This document shows, one piece after another, positions 18,760 to 27,870 of a stretch of DNA of 64,000 nt. This DNA is from Aurantiochytrium sp. KH105. Its lineage: Eukaryota > Sar > Bigyra > Thraustochytrida > Thraustochytriidae. Location of the stretch: assembly GCA_003116975.1 (NCBI GenBank), contig BGKB01000073.1:310001-374000 (forward strand), read 5' to 3'. The notes beneath the pieces are model-generated. The model had not been told where the DNA came from and did no database searches. It worked only from the letters and a program-made list of their open reading frames with translations. Numbering within the stretch: the stretch's first letter is position 1; the number at the start of each line of letters is the position of its first letter. Made by a program: the position numbers and the translations under genes.

Positions 18760-19210
18760 AATTAATTACGAAGAAGAGGATGGAAAACGTTTTTGGAGAT
18801 GGACGCAGAATCAGAGGCAAATCATCATTTTAGAAAATAACAAACAGTATTTACCTTTTCTTACTCTTTACCACTGCCGCCCCTTGCCTTCCTCTTGTTC
18901 TTTTTCTAACGTTTTTTATCTTGAACCATGACATGTCAAAAGTGCAAAAGATGGGCTTGACTGCTCTGGCTTGTTCTTGGTGGTGTGCCACCCACATTTG
19001 AGAATGAGCGGTGAGGAGGAGGAGGAGCAAGAAAAGGAGATCTCTTCACGAGAGCCTGGATAAACAAGAAAAGGAGATCTTTCCACGAGAACCTGGATTG
19101 AACCCCCAAATGGAGATCTTTTCACGAGAGCCTGGATTGAACAAAAGGTAAAAGCAAAGGTTTTGGTTGGCTTATCAAAGAGAGCACAGAATTGAGGAGC
19201 ACAGCGCAAG
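18760..19210. other. Convergent 3' region with imperfect 38-bp repeats
   Basis: 451 bp between the ends of the ACSL (+) and SPFH (-) genes. It is AT-rich at first, then carries three imperfect 38-bp tandem repeats (19029-19142). No gene is visible. Confidence 0.6.
19029..19142 (+). repeat. Three tandem imperfect 37-39 bp repeats
   Basis: Units at 19029-19065, 19066-19103 and 19104-19142 share the core GGAGATCT, then CACGAGA(G/A)CCTGGAT. The repeat is far longer than the microsatellites elsewhere in the window and lies in a convergent 3' region. Confidence 0.85.
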
Positions 19211-20189
19211 CTACAGATTCAGCACTGGAGAGGCAGTGACATCGCCAGAGGTAACAAGCACAAGATTTGAAATGAGACGAGCCCTCTCATGACTGTCCAT
19301 TCGAACTTGAGCATTCTCGAGACGTTCGACGGCATCGTTGGAGATCTCGACAGCACCCTGCACCAAAAGATTGCGCGCCTCAACCACGGCACGCGCTTGT
19401 TGCTTCTTGAGCATGGCGCTGGCAATTTCTTGGGCATAATTCAACTCGTTGAGAGCACATGTCTGGACCAGCGCACCGGCAATGTCGACGCGAGGCTGCA
19501 GCGCCTCGCGGCATCGTCGGTTAATGTCTGCAGTCTGTGTCTTGAGCTCATCGTAGGTAAAGCGTGAAACGACCTCCTTGACCACGGCGGCGGCCTGCGT
19601 CTCCACAAAGGCGTTGGGTCGCTCAACGTTGAGCAGCGCCTTGGCCGCGTCCACGACGCGATAGTTGAGCACGGCAGATACGACAACAGGATTGGCGTCT
19701 GCGTCCAGCACGCGCTGCGTATTGAGCACCACGCTGATCTGGGACGTGCTGACCTTGAGCATTTCGAGTCCGCAGGGGTTCGTGAAGTGGCACCCGGGCG
19801 TTTCGTAGTGCCCCGTGAGCTTGCCAAAATGCAAGGAGATCGACTCCTCGCGGGGGTCTGCGGAAAGCCAAAAAGAAAAGCACAAAGCAGAAGGGTTAGT
19901 TTGTTCGTTCCGTCGTCCATTTCGGTGTCATCGAAAGGCAATGGTCAAAAAGGGCCAAGTCTTGTCGTGTTCAAGTTGCGCGCGCGCAAGGCACGTGCCG
20001 TCTCGGCTCGCAAGGCAACGCAAACGTACTGAGTACCCACCAGCCGTTGATGATCGTGCAGGGAAAGGCCAGACACCCGAGCGCCGTGGCTAGCGGGCTC
20101 GTGGTCAGCTCGACCTCCTTGAAGTCCGAGCCGCGGTTCATGTCCGTGACCGAGGGCGCCAGCATCATCTCGCCCGGAGGGGGGCCCAT
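19211..20189 (-). CDS. SPFH/band-7 protein of bacterial type, copy 1 (1 intron)
   Basis: Two exons: 20189-20030 and 19857-19211 (268 residues). The 172-bp intron starts GTACGT and ends TTTCCGCAG, and splicing gives GWWVLNPREESISLHFG, collinear with GWWTLAPKEEAIVVNCG in the neighbour. The SPFH domain is followed by YAQEIASAMLKKQQARAVVE, which matches the YAPEIAQAMLRRQQA signature of a widespread bacterial SPFH subgroup. The N-terminus (residues about 30-55, ATALGCLAFPCTIINGWW) is hydrophobic with two Cys and could anchor the protein. SPFH proteins oligomerise as membrane scaffolds or microdomain organisers. The start could also be the ATG pair five codons on. It is transcribed head to head with its paralogue. 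Confidence 0.85.
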
Positions 20190-20250
20190 CTCTCCTGGCC
20201 GCCGCGCGGAGATTGCTCGCTCTCTCGCCCGCTCGCTCGCGGAGAGCAAA

Positions 20251-20269
20251 GGAAAGGAAAGGAAAGGAA
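20251..20269 (+). repeat. (GGAAA)n pentanucleotide repeat
   Basis: About four units, 62 bp upstream of the minus-strand SPFH start codon. Confidence 0.9.
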
Positions 20270-20773
20270 GGGACGGCACGCCCGGTCGCGAGCGATTCGC
20301 GCTTTGCTGCAATGACCGAGGCGGCCGCGCAGAACGTGCACGCGTCGTACGGCCGCGTGCGCTAGGGCGTATACACGTTGTAAGGTATGGAGGGGGTGTG
20401 CATTGCATCGCGTTGCCGCTGGAAATGCATCGCACACACCGCGGCAGCTGGAAAAGCAACAAGAGCGACAAGGGGCAAGCTGGCCCTCCCTCCCTCTCTC
20501 CCTCCGTGCAGCAGCAAGCGGACGCAAACTGGTTTCCGGCGGCACGGGCGAGCGCGAGGACGCCGCTCGCGCGCCGGTTGTCTCTCCGAGTGCTCGCGCG
20601 GTCGGCAGCGGCCAGAGGACGAGGGGCCGCCGCGAGCTGTACGTACGAGAAAGGAGCTCGCTCGCTCGCACGTGCCGCGTCGAGCGCTGGCGAAGGACAA
20701 GAAGGAGAAGAAGAGCCGTGGCCCGTACTCGTGTGCGCTGGAGGAGAGGGCGGTGAGCGACGTGCGGAGACGT

Positions 20774-20803
<30 letters not shown>
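20774..20803 (+). repeat. (AGC)n microsatellite
   Basis: About ten AGC/CAG units, ending 95 bp upstream of the plus-strand SPFH start codon. Confidence 0.92.
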
Positions 20804-20805
<2 letters not shown>

Positions 20806-20898
20806 TGGTATCGCTGTAAAGCGACTGTCTGAACGGCGGCGTCGAGCAGGTAGAAAGAACCCTTGGCGACGCGCACTCTCTTACTCCACGAAAAAATC

Positions 20899-21729
20899 AT
20901 GGACAAGGAGGACATGCCGCTCGCGGCGCCCATGGAGATGGACAGAAACCTGGACGGGGACTTTGAAGACGACTTTAAAGACATTGAGCTCGGAACGTCG
21001 AAATGCGCCTTGTGCTGCTGCATCGCGTGCCTGCCCTGCAGCTTTTGTACGGGTTGGTGGACCCTCGCGCCCAAGGAAGAGGCAATTGTTGTAAACTGCG
21101 GCGTCGTGTCCGAGGTGGTCACGGAGGAGGGCTGCCACTGGTCCAATCCTTGCGGCCGTGACCTTCGCGTTGTTAGCACCACTCAGCGCTCGTATGACAT
21201 TCCTGCACAGAAAATTACGGACCTCGTGGGTAACCCCGTCATCATCAGCGCAATTCTGGTCTACCGCATTGTGGAGCCGCGCAAAGCGATGCTCAACGTG
21301 CGCAATGCGGACAACTACGTGCGCAATGCTGCGTCGGCCGCTCTCAAAGAAGTCATTGGCGCGTACACGTACGATGAGCTCAAGGAAAAGTCCGATGAAG
21401 TGTCCGACGAGACCGTGCGCATTCTTGCGCCGCGTGTGGCGACCGCTGGCGCCCACATTCAGAGTGTCACGCTCAATGGACTTCAATATGCGCCTGAGAT
21501 TGCGCAGGCAATGCTCAGGAAACAGCAAGCGGCCGCCCTGATCCAGGCGCGCCAGCTTTTGGTGGAGGGTTCTGTCGACATTGCTATTAAAGCCATCGCT
21601 GCTCTTGAGGAGACGGGCAACGTCATGACTGATGCTGAAAAGGCCAAGCTCGTCAGTGACCTCATTGTTGTTTCCGTGGGCGAGGGGACGGGCGAAACGC
21701 CCAACATGACCATGACGGCGACTCGTTAA
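20899..21729 (+). CDS. SPFH/band-7 protein of bacterial type, copy 2
   Basis: 276 residues, intronless, ATG at 20899 (MDKEDMPLAAPMEMD); the frame upstream has no ATG. The acidic N-terminus is followed by CALCCCIACLPCSFC (residues about 36-50) with eight Cys, a strong candidate for multiple S-palmitoylation. Then come GWWTLAPKEEAIVVNCG and the SPFH domain (GNPVIISAILVYRIVEPRKA; YTYDELKEKSDEVSDE). The signature LQYAPEIAQAMLRKQQAAAL and the following VEGSVDIAIKAIAALEE match the bacterial subgroup. A scaffold role at a membrane is expected. The intron present in the neighbouring paralogue is absent here, so one copy gained or lost it after duplication. Confidence 0.88.
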   Translation: MDKEDMPLAAPMEMDRNLDGDFEDDFKDIELGTSKCALCCCIACLPCSFCTGWWTLAPKEEAIVVNCGVVSEVVTEEGCHWSNPCGRDLRVVSTTQRSYDIPAQKITDLVGNPVIISAILVYRIVEPRKAMLNVRNADNYVRNAASAALKEVIGAYTYDELKEKSDEVSDETVRILAPRVATAGAHIQSVTLNGLQYAPEIAQAMLRKQQAAALIQARQLLVEGSVDIAIKAIAALEETGNVMTDAEKAKLVSDLIVVSVGEGTGETPNMTMTATR

Positions 21730-21974
21730 ATTCTTACCTTCTAAAAAGACTGCGAGTGATTTTGTTTTGTTCTTCCACTTTTGATGTATCTTGCGTTTTG
21801 CGTGCTTTTGATGGAAAGGTGCAAGAGATGCAAGAGGGATTTCTGTGAGGGAGACTCGCAAGATGCTATTTATCAAGACCTTGCACTCTCAAGAAAGACA
21901 AAACTCCAGTTCAGATCATGCTGTGTTTCTCTCGAGTGCTTGGTATTAGTCTCAGAGCCTAGCACGCGCACTAT

Positions 21975-22940
21975 TCAGAATGCCTCCCGGACGCTCGCTT
22001 GAAGTTTGGTGGCAACCTCGTGTCCTGGCATTGGTCGGGATGCACTTTCGCCAGGTAGGAGAATTGCACGCACTTCGACCGCGGGTTTGTTAGCGCTTGT
22101 CAGTAGCACCGCAGCCCACTGATCTACTTCAGTGAGCCTTGGGGCGCGCAACGCTAAAGGTATGTCAAGCTTTAGACAGCAGTTTATAACCAGAGCTCGT
22201 GTGCTTCCACATAAAACGTCTTTGGGCGCAGTCCACACAACGCCTTCACGGCTTACAACGAATATATTTGAAATAAGGCCCTCCAAAACTTGATCGCAAT
22301 CCTTGTCAAGCATAATGATTTCTGCGATCCCTTCCCGATGCTCCGCCTTTTCGAGGGGGGCACGATCTCGGATCCACGAGATCGTTTTTGCGAGCGGGAC
22401 ACCCCCTTGCCGGTTTCCTCCCGCGGTGCGACGATTCGTAAAAGATATCAGATCCACGGAAGAAGACAAGGGCGGTGCAAGCATTGCGTGAGCAAAGAGA
22501 CGAGAGGTCTTTGCGTCCACGGGACAGGCAACGAGCGTCACGAGCACCGCTTCATCATCGACATTTCCAAAGGCGTGGAGGATATCGCGCACGGCCGATA
22601 GAGCAATCGCAGGGGTGCATTCAGGCAGAAAGGACGAGATCCGCTTCACATGCATCTCCAGCTTGATCACCGAGGCAACCCAAGGACCAGCGGGCCAGCC
22701 CTCTTCTTCCCGGGCGCCGTCTCGCAGCGCCTTCATTCGACTACAGCTCGTCCGCATGCACGTGTAGACCCCTTGCCGGCCGCCGAGGTCCTTCCCGGCG
22801 TCTTGGCCGCGTTCTTCGGAAACGAGGTCTGACGCGCCAAGCACGAAGGCTCTAGCCCCGCCCCGCGCGGCCTCGTCCAGCGCAGCCGCGGCCTCCTCGC
22901 GGCCTCGACCCACCTCGAGCCATGCCGGCGCCGCTGCCAT
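21975..22940 (-). CDS. Class IV PLP aminotransferase-like protein
   Basis: 321 residues from ATG 22940 (MAAAPAWLEVGRGREE). The fold-type IV region includes VPLAKTISWIRDRAPLEKA, EIIMLDKDCDQVLEGLISNI and SNIFVVSREGVVWTAP. The last reads like the (D/G)xLLEGxxxN-(F/I)-F motif that holds the PLP phosphate in BCAT, D-amino acid aminotransferase and aminodeoxychorismate lyase. The ISWIRDRAPLEK segment resembles plant D-aminoacid-transferase-like proteins, where the equivalent reads SDWVRxRKPLEK. The usual catalytic lysine is probably the K of LAKTISW, but this needs an alignment. The substrate is not assigned; branched-chain, D-amino acid or ADC lyase activity are all possible. The gene is divergent from DCAF12, with only 148 bp between starts. 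Confidence 0.78.
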   Translation of the reverse strand: MAAAPAWLEVGRGREEAAAALDEAARGGARAFVLGASDLVSEERGQDAGKDLGGRQGVYTCMRTSCSRMKALRDGAREEEGWPAGPWVASVIKLEMHVKRISSFLPECTPAIALSAVRDILHAFGNVDDEAVLVTLVACPVDAKTSRLFAHAMLAPPLSSSVDLISFTNRRTAGGNRQGGVPLAKTISWIRDRAPLEKAEHREGIAEIIMLDKDCDQVLEGLISNIFVVSREGVVWTAPKDVLCGSTRALVINCCLKLDIPLALRAPRLTEVDQWAAVLLTSANKPAVEVRAILLPGESASRPMPGHEVATKLQASVREAF

Positions 22941-23088
22941 CGCCTCGTCGCGGCGGCTCTTCTGGCCTCGCCGTCGCTGTTGCGCTTTTGCTGCTCCTGC
23001 TCTCGCTCGGCATGGCAAATTCCGTTCGTCCACCGGTCGTCGTTCACCAAAACAGCAACGGCGGCGCGCGCGGAGGCAGTCAGCGAGG
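22941..23088. promoter_or_regulatory. Compact bidirectional promoter
   Basis: Only 148 bp separates the two divergent start codons (aminotransferase and DCAF12), so the region must carry both 5' UTRs and core promoters. No TATA-like box is evident. Confidence 0.55.
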
Positions 23089-24378
23089 ATGAAGCGCGGA
23101 CGCGCGCGGCGCGGGAGCTTCGACGAGCTCGTGCAGAGCGAGCTCCGCGGCGGGAAACGCGTGCTGGGCAACTTCGAGAGGCTGCTGAAGACCCTCAAGC
23201 CCAGGGAACTGAGACTCGAAGTTTCTGCGAGGGCTCGACAGCAGCAGGAGCAGCACGGCCAGGAAGACGACCAGGATGCCGCGCTGGACGTGCCTTTAGG
23301 TGGCGGCGAGGTGGACAAGGTGTTTTGCGCAACATGGATCAGTGCCAAAGACGCTGTTCTAGGCACAAAGTGCGGGAGGCTCATTCGAGTCGCGCCGCAC
23401 GACGAGGTCGCCTCGCTGCAGGCCACGGCCGCAGAGGTCCGCCTGCCACGCCGGTCACGCGCCCCCGTTGACTCGAGAGGCGAAGAGGCCGGAGGGATTC
23501 ATGACGTTGCCGTCAACCCATCTCGCACGATGCTAGCCAGTGCGGGCGTAGGCCGTCGACCAGCAACCGTGGGACTCTTTCGAACTTCAGACCTAGAGCC
23601 ACTGACCCACTGCGGCCCTCTCGATGGCAGCCATCACGACTGGATCTTTGCTGTCACGTGGCTCAACGACACGACCTTGGTCTCGGCCTCACGCGATGGA
23701 TCCATTCACGTCCGCGAGGTCCCAGAAGATCTTTATCGTAGCGCGGGTGCAGACCTTGGAGGCTCCCATGCCCAGTCTCTGCCTGAAACAGGCCAGCTTC
23801 GCACCATTTCGCGCTATCCTGACGCGCACGGCGGCGCCAAAGTCAGAGCCTGCCAAAGTTTTGCCAGCGAGAGCGGAGACCGCTCCAAGCTCGTCAGCAT
23901 TGCACCCGAGACTTCCCATGTGAACAAGGCTGTTATGCTTTGGGACGTCAACAAGGGCGTAGCCTTTTCCAAGGGCTCACTACATCTCTCCGCATGGAAT
24001 ACTCTTGCGCCATGCGTTGCCACGCATAATGAAGATACTCGCATGTTCGGAATTGCCATGCGTTCAGAAATAAGAACCTTTGATACTCGCGCCATGGAAA
24101 GCCCAGCCCTGGTGCTCCCCGCGGCAGATCCTTCGGATGGCGCCTTGCGAACCATTTCCATGCGCGGTCATTACCTCACGCGAGGGTGTTGCGAGGGCAA
24201 AGTGTCGATTGTGGATATGCGCAAGCCCAACGCGTATCTCCCCTTCCGGTACGAGGCGTCAGCGTGTGTTTTCGCGCATGCATGGGATCCCACAGGGTCT
24301 TCGCTACTTCTCGCTGGCGGCGCTCTCACGTACATGGACAATGAGAGCTTTTCTACATTGCTTTCATCGGCGTCGTGA
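23089..24378 (+). CDS. DCAF12-like WD40 substrate receptor of CUL4-DDB1
   Basis: 429 residues, ATG 23089. Segments line up in order with DCAF12: DKVFCATWISAKDAVLGTKC, GIHDVAVNPSRTMLASAG, DGSHHDWIFAVTWLNDTTLV with SASRDGSIHVREV, KVRACQSFASESGD, RTISMRGHYLTRGCCEGKVS and HAWDPTGSSLLLAGG. DCAF12 is a WD40 propeller that docks on DDB1 in CRL4 E3 ligases and recognises C-terminal acidic degrons (for example -Glu-Glu or -Glu-Leu ends) for ubiquitination. The N-terminal 70 residues are basic with a Gln-rich stretch and contain NFERLLKTLKPREL, a plausible helix for DDB1 contact. Its length is close to that of animal DCAF12 (about 450). Ligand-pocket residues could not be checked by eye. Confidence 0.88.
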   Translation: MKRGRARRGSFDELVQSELRGGKRVLGNFERLLKTLKPRELRLEVSARARQQQEQHGQEDDQDAALDVPLGGGEVDKVFCATWISAKDAVLGTKCGRLIRVAPHDEVASLQATAAEVRLPRRSRAPVDSRGEEAGGIHDVAVNPSRTMLASAGVGRRPATVGLFRTSDLEPLTHCGPLDGSHHDWIFAVTWLNDTTLVSASRDGSIHVREVPEDLYRSAGADLGGSHAQSLPETGQLRTISRYPDAHGGAKVRACQSFASESGDRSKLVSIAPETSHVNKAVMLWDVNKGVAFSKGSLHLSAWNTLAPCVATHNEDTRMFGIAMRSEIRTFDTRAMESPALVLPAADPSDGALRTISMRGHYLTRGCCEGKVSIVDMRKPNAYLPFRYEASACVFAHAWDPTGSSLLLAGGALTYMDNESFSTLLSSAS

Positions 24379-24448
24379 AAGTTGAATGCTGCCAACTGCC
24401 GACTCTTGTATTCACCTCATTTCATTTTGTTGGCCGCCAGCCAACCGG

Positions 24449-24495
24449 CCAGCCAGCCATCCAGCCAGCCATCCAGCCAGCCATCCAGCCAGCCA
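24449..24495 (+). repeat. (CCATCCAGCCAG)n 12-bp repeat
   Basis: About four units just downstream of the DCAF12 stop, in the presumed 3' UTR. Confidence 0.88.
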
Positions 24496-24651
24496 CATCG
24501 TCACAGGTTAGCACCAGCACAGAGGGATCCCATTTCCCGACTCTCTTGATCCAGATCCCAGACGAGTTTACAGTTAGTACTATTACTTCTTCTTCTTCTT
24601 CTTCTTTTGTTGATGATGATGATGATGTTTCCCACTTGCATTCAAGCTCGC

Positions 24652-24678
24652 TCCCTCTCTCTCTCTCTCTCTCTCTCT
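24652..24678 (+). repeat. (CT)n dinucleotide repeat
   Basis: About 13 CT units in the DCAF12-cyclophilin spacer. Confidence 0.92.
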
Positions 24679-24780
24679 TTCCTTTTTCTCCCTCTCTCCA
24701 GAAGAACCATGGCGCGCGCATGCTCGCATGCTCGCGCCAGAGGTCGCTAAAGTCGGACGCGAGGCGGAGCAAAAAATAAC

Positions 24781-24806
24781 GTTTATTTGTTTGTTTGTTT
24801 GTTTGT
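24781..24806 (+). repeat. (GTTT)n tetranucleotide repeat
   Basis: About six units, about 240 bp upstream of the cyclophilin start. Confidence 0.9.
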
Positions 24807-25042
24807 ATGCCACGTTGGCAAAAGCAGCAGACCCGAAAATACTCGCAAGGGTACGTTCAGGCTGGCGGGCGGGCGTTTCTGAGACGGCCGCAGCCTCGAC
24901 TCGAGGCGCCCTGAGACCGAGGCTGATGACTAATTCTCTTTCGCCGGCGCTATTCGCTCGCGCGCACGACACAGACGACAGGTTGCTTGTTGAGAGCTAG
25001 CTCCAAGGACCAGCCAGGCTCAAGATACATATACAGAGGAAG

Positions 25043-25963
25043 ATGACCATGGCTTCGCTCAAGCGCGCTCTTCTGGCCGCCGTGGCGGCGGTGATGCTGG
25101 CCGCAGCGCCCGTCGCGCAGGCCGCCGACGCCGAGGTCACGCACACCGTGTACTTTGACATCGAGATTGATGGCAAGGCCGAGGGACGCGTACGTTGCAA
25201 TAAGATTAACGACCTGCCCTGACTCTGTGACTTTCAAGGGCCAATCACGACACTGACGCGAATGATTTTAATGCATGTCTCCTCGCGTGCAACCACAGAT
25301 CAAGATGGGTCTCTATGGTGACGTCGTCCCCAAGACCGTGGAGAACTTTCTCCACCTTGCCAAGTGCGACAAGGGCACTGGTGCAAGCGGCAAGGTAAGT
25401 CTTCGAGCTAAACCCCACGCGAAAAAGCAGGCAAGCAAGCGGACGATCATTGATCTAACCTATTGTTACTTTTCTTTCCACAGGCCCTCTGCTACAAGGA
25501 CTCGGCTTTTCATCGCATCATCCCCGGCTTCATGCTCCAGGTACGTTCTGACTGAGCCATCGTGCAGCAGGCACGCAGGCAGGCTGAGGCGTGATGAACC
25601 AAAGGAGCTTTTACTCACACAGCCTGGACTTTTTACACACTTCGTAAACAGGGTGGCGACTTTACCTCTGGCGACGGCCGTGGTGGCGAGTCGATCTTTG
25701 GCAGCAAGTTCAAGGACGAGAACTTTCAGCTCAAGCACACTGGCCCGTACATTCTCTCCATGGCCAACGCCGGCCCCAACACGAACGGCTCGCAGTTCTT
25801 CATTACCACCGTCAAGACGCCCTGGCTTGACGGCCGCCACGTGGTCTTTGGCAAGGTCTCTGACGCTGAGAGTGAGGAGCTCGTCAAGAAGATCGAGTCC
25901 GTCGGCACTCAGTCGGGCAAGCCCACCAAGCGTGTCGTCATTGTTGACAGCGGCGAACTCTAA
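25043..25963 (+). CDS. Secretory cyclophilin B-type peptidyl-prolyl isomerase, 3 introns
   Basis: Four exons: 25043-25189, 25299-25394, 25484-25540 and 25652-25963 (203 residues). Donors are GTACGT, GTAAGT and GTACGT; acceptors end CACAG, CACAG and AACAG; all introns fall between codons (phase 0). Residues 1-30 ([20 protein letters not shown], then AAPVAQA) form a signal peptide. The cyclophilin core has YFDIEIDG, the catalytic [49 protein letters not shown], the CsA-binding W in [11 protein letters not shown], and the usual SGEL ending. It catalyses cis-trans isomerisation at proline, probably in the ER or secretory route. No KDEL-type tail is present, so it may be secreted or held by partners. 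Small exons against 89-111 bp introns are the most intron-rich structure in the window. Confidence 0.95.
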
Positions 25964-26146
25964 GTCAGCGTCTTTGTAGCCCCCTCTTCCGTCTGAGGGC
26001 TACCGCTAGCTCATCTTCCTGATCTGATTGACGTGCACATGGCAGAGAGAATATCGAGTTCATCTATTTCTTTTTATACTTTACCTTGTTCAATTTCCAT
26101 TGTCGTATCCTTTGGGAGGGGTAGCAGTATTACTTCAACAGACACT

Positions 26147-27568
26147 TCAGCAGCAGGCACTCCACAAGCATGCGTGTGGATGTGAGGGTGTTTCGCTCTG
26201 CTTGCTAGTGCTGAACATGGGCTTTGGAGGGTTTGTGAAAAGCTTATGCTGCTGGTGTGACGGCACCCAGCCATTTCCGACTTCGTTCATCACAAAATTA
26301 ATGGGCGCGAGCGCACTGCCCGCGCCTCCCTTCTCGCTTCCAAAGTCCTCGTCCTGTTCGCTCGCGCTGCTGGTCATTCCGCTGCTATCGCTGTTGATGC
26401 CGCCAAGGGGAAGCGAGAAGTCCTCCTCGCCCGATCCACTGCTGTCGGCCACGGCAGCAAACGTAGAGGCAGCGTCTGGATTGGCAACGACGAAACGAAT
26501 GACCTCGCACGCGTCCGCAATGAAGCGAGCGGTATTCGAGGGCGCGACGTACTCGGCGCCTACTTGGCGAAGAAAATCGGCAGGGTTTGCGCGTGCCGCA
26601 TTCAACAGGACAGCAGCGCTCTGGCGATCCATTCGCATGAGGCGAAATGGGGAAATGACAAAGCGTCCTGTATCAGGAGAAAAGGCGCGGACCACGAGAG
26701 CTTCGCCGAGCGAGAGACGATATTTGGAGGACATTGCTCGCTTCTCCCAAGCCTGGGCCGCGGCGCGCGCCATGAGCGAGGCTTCGCCCAACAAAGCCCG
26801 AGCCGAGCGTAGGACGAATGCAGGCCCACGGTCCTCGAAACCAGGCACGGGAACGGCGACATAGCGAAACCGGCTGTTGTTTTTGCTCCGTTTCAGTTGC
26901 AGCGTACATGCGGTGACAAGTGCGCAGCGAGGACCTCTGCGGTCCTCGTCATTTCCATTGTGCTGCGAGTCGTTGACGAGACCTGCGCAAACCAAGCCAA
27001 GACGAATGCGGTGCTCGCTCTCGGCGAGGCCAGCCAGCACTGCCCGAATAATTGCCTCGCAGTGGCCGCTCTCGTCTTGGTAGCCCCCGACAATAAAAGC
27101 GTCGATCAGGGGCGTCTTGCGTCCCCGTGTTGAGGTTCCCAGATTCGGGCCCGGGGATCCAGACCCACTGCTCGACGCGCCATCTCCTCCTGCTGCTGCA
27201 TTGGCGACTGCCTGCTGCAGCGGGAGACTGTTGCCGACCTCGCGGGCAAGGCGAGCCGTGGCCCAAGCGGCCGCCTCTTCGGAGTCAAGGTGGACAACGC
27301 CCACGCGACTCAGCTCCTCGCAAGCGAGAAAGAGGGCCACGGATCGGTCGAGGCCGCTCGTGCCGAGATTCACAGCCCACGGCTGATGCGCTACGTCGAC
27401 GACGGCCATCTCCTGGCGCACGACGTGCACGCAGCCTTGCGTCGGGACCGCCTTGATGAACTTGCCCTCCTGGTCCACGCCTCTGTCAAAGAAGGACTCC
27501 ACCTCGAGCTGCTCGTACACCTCCTCGAGGACGTCCACGCCCCGGAGGCCCAGGTTAGCCACGAGCAT
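26147..27568 (-). CDS. NTAN1: Protein N-terminal asparagine amidohydrolase (NTAN1)
   Basis: 473 residues from ATG 27568 (MLVANLGLRGVDVLEEVYEQ). Segments align in order with animal NTAN1: GCVHVVRQEMAVVD, NLGTSGLDRSVALFLACEE, TPLIDAFIVGGYQDESGHCE, RIRLGLVCAGLVND, VPGFEDRGPAFVLRSARALL and DTGRFVISPFRLMRMDRQS. NTAN1 deamidates N-terminal Asn to Asp, a tertiary-to-secondary N-degron step ahead of arginylation. By hand alignment anchored on the downstream H-x-D, the nucleophile Cys (Cys75 in human) falls on the Ser of LDRSVALF. The chain is longer than animal NTAN1 (about 310) owing to Gly/Ser inserts and an extra C-terminus after the core. The frame extends upstream through Arg/Ser-rich sequence that I exclude. 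It is divergent from PSMB2. Confidence 0.85.
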   Translation of the reverse strand: MLVANLGLRGVDVLEEVYEQLEVESFFDRGVDQEGKFIKAVPTQGCVHVVRQEMAVVDVAHQPWAVNLGTSGLDRSVALFLACEELSRVGVVHLDSEEAAAWATARLAREVGNSLPLQQAVANAAAGGDGASSSGSGSPGPNLGTSTRGRKTPLIDAFIVGGYQDESGHCEAIIRAVLAGLAESEHRIRLGLVCAGLVNDSQHNGNDEDRRGPRCALVTACTLQLKRSKNNSRFRYVAVPVPGFEDRGPAFVLRSARALLGEASLMARAAAQAWEKRAMSSKYRLSLGEALVVRAFSPDTGRFVISPFRLMRMDRQSAAVLLNAARANPADFLRQVGAEYVAPSNTARFIADACEVIRFVVANPDAASTFAAVADSSGSGEEDFSLPLGGINSDSSGMTSSASEQDEDFGSEKGGAGSALAPINFVMNEVGNGWVPSHQQHKLFTNPPKPMFSTSKQSETPSHPHACLWSACC

Positions 27569-27701
27569 GGTCTCCCCGCCCGCGCAAGCCCGCACGTGAG
27601 CAGGCACGTCGAAGTCGTGCCCGGCTCGTTGGTCCCGGTCGTCAGTTCTCGAGGGCCGCGCCTCTCCGCCGAGCTTGCTAGCTAGCTTGCAGCACGGTTG
27701 A

Positions 27702-27724
27702 GCGAGCGAGCGAGCGAGCGAGCC
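27702..27724 (+). repeat. (GAGC)n tetranucleotide repeat
   Basis: About six units, 134 bp upstream of the NTAN1 start codon. Confidence 0.92.
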
Positions 27725-27828
27725 CAAGCTGTCCCCGCGCGACGCCCCGGCCCCGGCCAAGCCGCTCGGCTCTGCTCCGCTCGACCTGACTTGACTCGCC
27801 TCGACCCGCGAGCGAAGCCGTTCTGCAT

Positions 27829-27870
27829 GAGCAGAGCAGAGCAGCAGAGCAGAGCAGAGCAGAGCAGAGC
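27829..27870 (+). repeat. (GCAGA)n pentanucleotide repeat
   Basis: About eight units with one GCA slip. The same pentamer recurs at 57595-57621. Confidence 0.92.

Larger units (their letters stand above)
20190..20898. other. Shared intergenic region of the SPFH pair
   Basis: 709 bp between two divergent paralogues, with GGAAA repeats next to one start (20251-20269) and CAG repeats next to the other (20774-20803). Long frames here are Arg/Ala/Ser-rich and not protein-like. It is likely a bidirectional promoter. Confidence 0.6.
24379..25042. other. Spacer between DCAF12 and cyclophilin, four microsatellites
   Basis: 664 bp without a gene. In order it holds CCATCCAGCCAG repeats (24449-24495), TTC and GAT runs (about 24583-24626), (CT)n (24652-24678) and (GTTT)n (24781-24806). 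Confidence 0.65.
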
